A stretch of 32,404 bases of DNA from Streptomyces africanus (GTDB taxonomy: Bacteria > Actinomycetota > Actinomycetes > Streptomycetales > Streptomycetaceae), in assembly GCF_002150735.1 (NCBI RefSeq), contig NZ_MUKA01000237.1, forward strand, positions 1 to 32,404. Reading direction: 5' to 3'. The notes under the pieces are model-generated. The model saw only the letters and a list, made by a program, of their open reading frames with translations. It searched no databases and was not told the DNA's origin. Made by a program: the position numbers and the translations under genes. Numbering within the stretch: the stretch's first letter is position 1; each line of letters opens with the position of its first letter. Shown piece by piece: positions 1-5,516 of the stretch.

Positions 1-434
1 TAGCCGACCTTCTGCATCGCCCGCTTGGTGAACTCGTCCGTATTGACGATCACCTCCGCACCGCGCGGCAGGTCGCCGATGTTCGCCTTCAACGCGGCCG
101 GGTTCATCGCCACCAGCACGTTCGGCGCGTCACCGGGCGTGAGGATGTCATGATCGGCGAAATGCAGCTGGAAGGACGACACACCCGGCAGAGTCCCGGC
201 GGGCGCCCTGATCTCGGCCGGGAAGTTCGGCAGCGTCGACAGGTCGTTGCCGAACGACGCGGTCTCCGAGGTGAAACGGTCACCGGTGAGCTGCATACCG
301 TCACCCGAGTCCCCCGCGAACCTGATGATCACCCGGTCGAGGCGGCGAACGTCCTTCGTGCCCGCCGCTTTGCGCTGCTCCCCTGCGACTGATTCGTCGG
401 CCTGCTCCGCTGGGCTACTGACCTGGCTGGTCAC
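1..434 (-). CDS. korA: 2-oxoacid:ferredoxin oxidoreductase alpha subunit (KorA), 5' part only
   Basis: This is the first 144 codons of a gene that runs off the left edge. The protein reads into RVIIRFAGDSGDGMQLTGDR followed by FTSETASFGNDLSTLPNFPAEIRAPAG. This is the N-terminal gamma-type domain of fused 2-oxoglutarate:ferredoxin oxidoreductase alpha chains. The family oxidises a 2-oxoacid with CoA to acyl-CoA and CO2 and reduces ferredoxin, working with a TPP-binding beta subunit (KorB) expected just outside the window. The start is GTG at 434-432, preceded by AGGGAGG nine bases upstream. The first ~28 residues (MTSQVSSPAEQADES...) are a disordered extension usual in actinobacterial homologues. 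It lies downstream of and in the same direction as the response regulator, with a 177-bp gap that leaves room for its own promoter. The substrate is inferred from family resemblance. Confidence 0.9.
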   Translation of the reverse strand, partial: MTSQVSSPAEQADESVAGEQRKAAGTKDVRRLDRVIIRFAGDSGDGMQLTGDRFTSETASFGNDLSTLPNFPAEIRAPAGTLPGVSSFQLHFADHDILTPGDAPNVLVAMNPAALKANIGDLPRGAEVIVNTDEFTKRAMQKVG

Positions 435-611
435 TGAACTGGACCTCCCTCGAGGCAGCTGTCCTGGGAAGGCCTTCCCGCAGGCGCTCCCAGGATCAAC
501 ACTACGACCGTAAGGGTCGCCTTCTTCGGGTCATTCGCATGTTGGACACGACTTTGAGACGTTGATGCGCCCCGACTTTTCCTGCTTTTCAGGTCGTAAC
601 GAGTCGTCCGG
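435..611. promoter_or_regulatory. korA upstream region
   Basis: This 177-bp gap separates the end of the response regulator gene from the korA start. A small inverted repeat, CGACC (505-509) and GGTCG (515-519), lies beside a minus-strand TAGTGT (504-499) that could be a -10 element. I see no convincing -35. Another short hairpin-forming stretch, CCTG-CTTTT-CAGG, lies near 580-592. The promoter assignment is tentative. Confidence 0.3.
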
Positions 612-1283
612 TCAGGAATTCAGATACGTCAGCACAGCCAGCACCCGGCGGTGATCCCCCTCGCTCGGGGAGAGCCCCAGCTTCAGGAAGATGTTGCTGA
701 CGTGCTTCTCCACCGCCCCGTCGCTGACCACGAGCTGCCGGGCGATCGCCGAGTTCGTCCGCCCCTCGGCCATCAGCCCCAGCACCTCCCGCTCCCGCGG
801 GGTCAGCCCCGCGAGCACGTCCTGCTTGCGGCTGCGGCCCAGCAGCTGTGCGACGACCTCCGGGTCGAGGGCCGTACCGCCCTCGGCCACCCGCACCACC
901 GCGTCCACGAACTCCCGCACCTCGGCCACCCGGTCCTTCAGCAGATAGCCGACGCCCCGGCTGGACCCCGCGAGCAGCTCCGTGGCGTAGCGCTCCTCCA
1001 CGTACTGCGACAGCACCAGCACGCCGAGCCCCGGGTGCGCCTTGCGCAACTGCACCGCTGCCCGCACACCCTCGTCGGTGTGCGTCGGCGGCATCCGCAC
1101 ATCGGCGACCACGACGTCCGGCAGTTCGCCCTGCGCGTCCAGCTCCGTGATGGTCTTGATCAGCGCCACGCCGTCGCCGACTCCGGCGACCACCTCGTGC
1201 CCCCGGTCGGTCAGCAGCCGGGTCAGGCCCTCCCTGAGCAGCACTGAATCCTCGGCGATGACGACCCGCACCCTGTCCTCCAC
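612..1283 (-). CDS. NarL/FixJ-family response regulator
   Basis: The protein has 223 residues: an N-terminal receiver domain and a C-terminal LuxR-type helix-turn-helix. The receiver shows the acidic pair near residue 10 (VVIAEDS), the phospho-acceptor Asp in VVVADVRMP, and the Lys in GYLLKDR. The DNA-binding domain starts at LTPREREVLGLMAEG and includes the recognition region SDGAVEKHVSNIFLKLG. GTG at 1283 is chosen because it opens the receiver fold and has a GGGGGG stretch about 8 bases upstream. An upstream ATG at 1364 would add 27 non-conserved residues. The gene follows two sensor kinases on the same strand, so they very likely form one signalling system. The target genes are not shown; the adjacent kor and nuo genes are obvious candidates. 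Confidence 0.92.
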   Translation of the reverse strand: MEDRVRVVIAEDSVLLREGLTRLLTDRGHEVVAGVGDGVALIKTITELDAQGELPDVVVADVRMPPTHTDEGVRAAVQLRKAHPGLGVLVLSQYVEERYATELLAGSSRGVGYLLKDRVAEVREFVDAVVRVAEGGTALDPEVVAQLLGRSRKQDVLAGLTPREREVLGLMAEGRTNSAIARQLVVSDGAVEKHVSNIFLKLGLSPSEGDHRRVLAVLTYLNS

Positions 1284-1407
1284 GATCTTGGCCCCCCACA
1301 GCCCGACGCCGCCCGTCCGCAGCCCACAACGGCTCCGCGCCCACCCGTGCGACGGGTCCAGCATTTCAGGAACGGGCGCCGGATGGGGGTGGACCGGCCT
1401 GTTGTCC

Positions 1408-1451
1408 GACCGATCCGATGATTGGGGGGAGACCGATCCCTGATTGGGGGG
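1408..1451. repeat. Imperfect direct repeat in the response-regulator leader
   Basis: Two near-identical copies, GACCGATCC-GATGATTGGGGGG (1408-1429) and GACCGATCC-CTGATTGGGGGG (1431-1451), lie back to back between the kinase stop and the regulator start. They could be a binding site for the regulator itself or an independent promoter element. The function is unknown. Confidence 0.6.
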
Positions 1452-1466
1452 TGGGGGAGCCGAAGG

Positions 1467-2828
1467 TCACCTCACGTGCGCGCCCCGCCAGGGCAGCTCC
1501 GCGGTCACCCGGGTCGGCCCGCCCGCCGGCGAGTCCACCACCAGGATCCCGTCCACCGCGTGGAGCCGCTCCGCCAGCCCCGCGAGCCCCGACCCCCGGG
1601 ACGCGTCGGCGCCGCCCACGCCGTTGTCCACGACCTGGAGCATCAGCCGGTTCTCCGTCCGCCACACCTCCACGCCCGCCCAGGTCGCCCGCGCGTGCTT
1701 GCTGACGTTCTGGAGCAGCTCCGACACCGTGAAGTACGCGATCCCCTCGATCGCCGGCGCCGGCCGCTCCGCCAGGTCGACCTCCACCTGCACCGGCACC
1801 GTGCAGCGCGAGGAGACCGCGGACAGGGCCGCGTCCAGACCGCGGTCGGTCAGCACCGCCGGGTGGATGCCCCGGGCCAGGTCGCGCAGCTCCTGGAGGG
1901 CCGTCTTCACCTCGCCGTGCGCCTCGTCCACCATCCGCTGGGCCGCCTCCGGGTCCTCGTGGAGCTTCTCCTTCGCCAGCCCCAGGTCCATGGCCAGGGC
2001 CACCAGCCGGGCCTGCGCCCCGTCGTGCAGATCCCGCTCGATGCGCCGCAGGTCGGCCGCCGCCGTGTCGACCACGACCCCCCGGTCCGACTCCAGCTCC
2101 ACCACCCGCGAGGCCAGCCGCGACGGCCCGAGCAGCCCGTGCACCAGCAGCCGGTCCACCATCGTCAGCGCCCGCACGATCCACGGCGTGGCGATCGTCA
2201 GCAGCAGGCCCACCAGCGCGGTCACCGTGATCTCGAAGGCGTTGTCCAGATAGATCCGGTGCGTCTCGTCGCCGTACAGCTGGATCCCGTCCTGCCCGGC
2301 GTACATCGGGAACACCCAGAACCACAGCGGGTACGTCAGCAAGCCCCAGCCCAGCGCCCAGAGGTTCACGGCGACGGCGAACGAGAACACCGCCCACGGC
2401 AGATGCAGCACCGCGTACAGCAGGGCCCGCCACGACGCCCCGCTCTTGAGGACGGCCGCCATCCACGCCATCGCGCCCGGCTTCTTCATCCGCAGCGGCT
2501 CCGGGCCGGCCACGTCCAGGTCCAGCAGCGCCCGCGCCCGCCCCCGCTCCAGCGCCCCGAGGCCACGGCACCCGGCGAGCGCCGCCGCCAGCACCGGTAT
2601 GCCGAGGAACGTCACCAGCAGTCCCGCCCCCAGCGACACCATCGTGACCGCGTAGGTGAACAGCAGGATGCCGACCGGCAGGCTGAGCAGCACATATCCG
2701 AGCTCCCGCCAGGTGCGGCCCTCGACCGGCGCCCGCAGCGCGGCGGGCAGCCGGTGCCGCCGCTCGGTGCTCCCGGGGAACCCGGGCCTGCCGTCGAGCC
2801 CGTACCCCTGTCCGTACTCCGTGGCCAT
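1467..2828 (-). CDS. Sensor histidine kinase (HisKA_3 type), first of a tandem pair
   Basis: This 453-residue membrane kinase has an N-terminal half with four to five hydrophobic segments (about 45-85, 135-175 and 200-222), resembling the actinobacterial Sensor domain. A DHp helix carries the phospho-acceptor His268 in RRIERDLHDGAQARL. A C-terminal HATPase domain has the N box SELLQNVSKHA (Asn374) and the G box DNGVGG (401-406). The ATG at 2828 has GAGAAGGA about 8 bases upstream. The gene lies 183 bp before the response regulator and 137 bp after the paralogous kinase. The two kinases share long stretches at protein and DNA level, including a 98-bp identical run. The signal sensed is unknown. 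The hydrophobic half looks like a membrane-embedded sensor rather than an extracellular one. Confidence 0.92.
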   Translation of the reverse strand: MATEYGQGYGLDGRPGFPGSTERRHRLPAALRAPVEGRTWRELGYVLLSLPVGILLFTYAVTMVSLGAGLLVTFLGIPVLAAALAGCRGLGALERGRARALLDLDVAGPEPLRMKKPGAMAWMAAVLKSGASWRALLYAVLHLPWAVFSFAVAVNLWALGWGLLTYPLWFWVFPMYAGQDGIQLYGDETHRIYLDNAFEITVTALVGLLLTIATPWIVRALTMVDRLLVHGLLGPSRLASRVVELESDRGVVVDTAAADLRRIERDLHDGAQARLVALAMDLGLAKEKLHEDPEAAQRMVDEAHGEVKTALQELRDLARGIHPAVLTDRGLDAALSAVSSRCTVPVQVEVDLAERPAPAIEGIAYFTVSELLQNVSKHARATWAGVEVWRTENRLMLQVVDNGVGGADASRGSGLAGLAERLHAVDGILVVDSPAGGPTRVTAELPWRGAHVR

Positions 2829-2965
2829 CGGCGCGTCCTTCTCCCTCGTCCTGCGGCTGTCTTCCCGTACCTCCACCCTGCTCCGCCGCAGGTCGGCGGA
2901 CCATGGAGTCCGTCGGCGTCTTGGACGGGGGGTTTTCCCCACCTCAGGACACCCTCCGGGCACCC

Positions 2966-4186
2966 TCAGGGCGCGCCGGTGCCCGAGCCGTCCGTGCGGT
3001 CGCGCCAGGGCAGTTCCGCCGTGACCGTCGTCGGGCCGCCCTCGGGCGACTCCAGGACGAACAGCCCGTCGACGGCGTCCAGCCGCTCGGCCAGGCCCCG
3101 CATCCCCGTACCGCCGTCGAGGCTCGCGCCCCCGCGGCCGTCGTCCCACACCTGGATGAGCAGCCGGTCGTTCGTCCGCCACACATCCACCGACGCCGAC
3201 TTCGCCGCGCTGTGCTTGCTGACGTTCTGCAGCAGCTCCGAGACGGTGAAGTAGGCGATGCCCTCGATGGCCGCGGCCGGCCGCGCCGGCAGGTCGACCG
3301 TCACCTTCACCGGGACCGTGCAGCGCGAGGAGACCGCGGACAGGGCCGCGTCCAGGCCGCGGTCGGTCAGGACCGCCGGGTGGATGCCCCGCGCCAGGTC
3401 GCGCAGCTCCTGGAGCGCCAGCTTCACCTCGCCGTGCGCCTCCTCGACCATCGCCGCCGCCGCGTCGGGGTCCTCCAGCACCTTCTCCTTCGCCAGGCCC
3501 AGCCCCATGGCCAGATTGACCAGCCGGGCCTGCGCCCCGTCGTGCAGATCCCGCTCGATGCGCCGCAGGTCGGCCGCCGCCGTGTCGACCACGACCCCCC
3601 GGTCCGACTCCAGCTCGGCGATGCGCCGCTCCAGCTCGTCGGAGGGCGACAGCAGTCCGCGCACCATGGCCCGGTCTGCGTTGGCCAGGCCCCGCGCGAT
3701 GAACGGCAGCACCGGCCACAGCACGAACAGCGAGGTCAGCGTGAGGGAGAAGGTGAGGACACCCCACGGCAGCCGTATGAACTCGTACAGCACCGTGCGC
3801 CAGCCCACCGGGTCCTTCAGCGACATCCACAGCTTCTGGAGGAAGCCGCCCGGGCCGCGCAGCGGCAGCCGGCTCGGCTCGTCCACCCGCACCCCGAGCA
3901 GCGCCCTGGCCCTCGCCCGCTCCATCCGGCCCAGCAGCCGCGCGCCGCTGAGCCCGGCCGCGAGCAGCGGGAACCCGATCACCGTGACCGTCAGCCCGAA
4001 GCCGGTGAACAGCATCGTCACGACATAGGTGAAGCCGAGCAGCGCCACCGGAAGGTTCGCCAGGAGATGCGCGATCTCCTTCCAGGTGTGCCGGTCGTAG
4101 GCGAGACGGGGCGGCGGCGGGCGGTCGTCCGGTCCGGCCGCCGCCGTGGCCGCGCTCGTGCCCGAGGGCGGGATGCGTTCGGTCAT
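2966..4186 (-). CDS. Sensor histidine kinase (HisKA_3 type), second of a tandem pair
   Basis: The protein has 406 residues and the same layout as its downstream neighbour: hydrophobic sensor segments at about 38-80 and 132-165, a DHp helix with phospho-acceptor His215 (RDLHDGAQARL), and an ATPase domain with SELLQNVSKHS and a variant G box, DDGRGG. The start is ATG at 4186-4184. It is probably the first gene of the minus-strand two-component group and diverges from nuoA across a 263-bp region. The first 30 residues are Pro/Ala-rich and probably cytoplasmic. The kinase core is almost the same as in the partner (RDLARGIHPAVLTDRGLDAA and EGIAYFTVSELLQNVSKH are shared). Both kinases could therefore act on the single response regulator, perhaps as a heterodimer; that is inference. 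Confidence 0.92.
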   Translation of the reverse strand: MTERIPPSGTSAATAAAGPDDRPPPPRLAYDRHTWKEIAHLLANLPVALLGFTYVVTMLFTGFGLTVTVIGFPLLAAGLSGARLLGRMERARARALLGVRVDEPSRLPLRGPGGFLQKLWMSLKDPVGWRTVLYEFIRLPWGVLTFSLTLTSLFVLWPVLPFIARGLANADRAMVRGLLSPSDELERRIAELESDRGVVVDTAAADLRRIERDLHDGAQARLVNLAMGLGLAKEKVLEDPDAAAAMVEEAHGEVKLALQELRDLARGIHPAVLTDRGLDAALSAVSSRCTVPVKVTVDLPARPAAAIEGIAYFTVSELLQNVSKHSAAKSASVDVWRTNDRLLIQVWDDGRGGASLDGGTGMRGLAERLDAVDGLFVLESPEGGPTTVTAELPWRDRTDGSGTGAP

Positions 4187-4291
4187 ATGCGTTAGCGTGC
4201 CCGGCGGCGGGCACCCGCGCCATGAGGCAGACCGCCAGGATCGACTGAGGTAAACCCCACCTCCGCATGCCAGGGCCTGACGGGCTGCTTA

Positions 4292-4316
4292 CCCTGCCTT
4301 TATCAGGGCCTAGACT
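4292..4316 (+). promoter_or_regulatory. Candidate nuo operon promoter
   Basis: TAGACT at 4311-4316 fits the actinobacterial TANNNT -10 pattern. TTACCC at 4289-4294 lies 16 bases upstream as a weak -35. A small inverted repeat, CCCTG (4292-4296) and CAGGG (4304-4308), lies in the spacer and could be an operator. If correct, the leader is about 125 nt and contains the 24-bp tandem repeat. This rests on pattern only. Confidence 0.35.
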
Positions 4317-4330
4317 CCCGTGCGTACAGA

Positions 4331-4378
4331 TCGTCGAACGGCGGCGTCCGTTGTTCGTCGAACGGCGGCGTCCGTTGT
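4331..4378 (+). repeat. Perfect 24-bp tandem duplication in the nuoA leader
   Basis: Two exact, adjacent copies of a 24-bp unit (beginning TCGTCGAACGGCGG) occupy 4331-4354 and 4355-4378. They lie between the probable promoter and the nuoA start, so they would be in the untranslated leader. The role is unknown. Confidence 0.9.
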
Positions 4379-4449
4379 TCCCGGCCGTGCCCCGGAGCCG
4401 CGGAACCGTCGCAGGAGCGAGTCCGAGTTTCAGGGAGCGAGGGACGGAC

Positions 4450-4857
4450 GTGCCGGAACCGACCGTCGTCACCACGACCGTCGTCGCGGCGGACTACTTC
4501 CAGTCCTATTCGGTCGTCGGACTGCTCGCCGTCGTCGGCGTGCTGTTCGTCGCCGTCGCCTTCGGGGCCGGTCACCTGCTGCGGCCCGTGGTCCCCACAC
4601 CCGAGAAACTCCTGACGTACGAGTGCGGCGTCGACCCCGTCGGCGAGGGCTGGGCCCACACCCAGGTCCGCTACTACGTCTACGCGTTCCTGTACGTGAT
4701 CTTCGCCGTCGACTCGATCTTCCTGTTCCCCTGGGCGACCGTCTTCGCAGCCCCCGGCTACGGCGCGACGACCCTGGTGGAGATGTTCATCTTCCTCGGC
4801 TTCCTGGCCGTGGGCCTGCTCTACGCATACAAGAAGGGCGTCCTGGCATGGACGTGA
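4450..4857 (+). CDS. nuoA: NADH-quinone oxidoreductase subunit A (NuoA-like)
   Basis: This 135-residue protein has three membrane helices (about 19-42, 73-95 and 102-124). It has the NuoA signature loop TYECGVDPVGEGWAHTQVRYYVYAFLYVIF. NuoA belongs to the membrane arm of complex I, next to the quinone cavity and NuoH. GTG at 4450 is chosen because the family N-terminus starts here, with purine-rich GGGAGCGAGGGA upstream. Longer in-frame starts reach back through the leader repeat and look unconserved. It is the first gene of a ten-gene operon. One oddity: canonical NuoA has an F-D-x-E motif before the L-[FY]-P-W stretch, but here the sequence is FAVDSIFLFPW. One conserved acid is thus Ala and the other is Asp instead of Glu. 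The gene overlaps nuoB by 10 bases. Confidence 0.93.
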   Translation: MPEPTVVTTTVVAADYFQSYSVVGLLAVVGVLFVAVAFGAGHLLRPVVPTPEKLLTYECGVDPVGEGWAHTQVRYYVYAFLYVIFAVDSIFLFPWATVFAAPGYGATTLVEMFIFLGFLAVGLLYAYKKGVLAWT

Positions 4858-5516
4858 CCCCCGCCGGCACCGAGCCCGTGCTGCTTCCCGAGCCGAAGCG
4901 GCTCGGCGCCCTGGCGCGCCTCGCACCCGAGCCGATGAAGGTGATCCTGAACTGGGGCCGCCGCTATTCGCTCTGGGTCTTCAACTTCGGCCTCGCCTGC
5001 TGCGCGATCGAGTTCATCGCCGCGTCGATGGCCCGCCACGACTTCATCCGGCTCGGCGTCATCCCCTTCGCGCCGGGCCCGCGCCAGGCCGACCTGATGG
5101 TGGTGTCCGGCACGGTCACGGACAAGATGGCGCCGGCGGTGAAGCGCCTCTACGAGCAGATGCCGGAACCCAAGTACGTCATCTCCTTCGGCGCGTGCAG
5201 CAACTGCGGCGGCCCCTACTGGGACTCGTACTCCGTCACCAAGGGCGTCGACCAGATCATCCCCGTCGACGTCTACGTCCCCGGCTGCCCGCCCCGGCCG
5301 GAGGCGCTGCTCCAGGGCATCCTCAAGCTCCAGGAGAAGATCGCCCGCGAGTCGCTGGGGGAGCGGTACGGAAGCGGCGCCGCCCGTCCTTCGGCAGCGG
5401 CGCTGCAGAGCGGCCTGGTGCAGCCGCCGGTCCCGGGCTCGGGCTCGGCTTCGGCTTCTGGCTCGGCTTCGGGCTCGGCTTCGGCTTCGGGCTCGGCTTC
5501 GGAGGAGGGGCGATGA
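4848..5516 (+). CDS. nuoB: NADH-quinone oxidoreductase subunit B (NuoB-like) with Gly/Ser/Ala tail
   Basis: The protein has 222 residues. NuoB carries the terminal iron-sulphur cluster N2, which passes electrons to quinone. All ligands are visible: the tandem Cys51-Cys52 in GLACCAIEF, Cys117 in SFGACSNCGG, and Cys147 in YVPGCPPRPE. The conserved fold ends near residue 175 (LQEKIARESLGERYG). The remaining ~45 residues are low complexity and finish in a run of Gly-Ser/Ala-Ser dipeptides. The matching DNA at about 5436-5505 is a GGCTCGGCTTC-type microsatellite. The ATG at 4848 overlaps the end of nuoA, and the stop overlaps the nuoC start as ATGA. In complex I, NuoB contacts NuoD, NuoC and NuoI, but no nuoD is present in this operon. 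Confidence 0.94.
   Translation: MDVTPAGTEPVLLPEPKRLGALARLAPEPMKVILNWGRRYSLWVFNFGLACCAIEFIAASMARHDFIRLGVIPFAPGPRQADLMVVSGTVTDKMAPAVKRLYEQMPEPKYVISFGACSNCGGPYWDSYSVTKGVDQIIPVDVYVPGCPPRPEALLQGILKLQEKIARESLGERYGSGAARPSAAALQSGLVQPPVPGSGSASASGSASGSASASGSASEEGR

Noticed and set aside
1366..2904. A 512-residue minus-strand frame over the first kinase
   Set aside because: It gives Gly/Arg/Ala-rich low-complexity protein, whereas the frame ending at 1467 gives a full histidine kinase.
4267..4449. Longer nuoA start at 4267
   Set aside because: It would translate the 24-bp tandem repeat and the promoter-like region, adding 61 unconserved residues. The GTG at 4450 fits the NuoA N-terminus.
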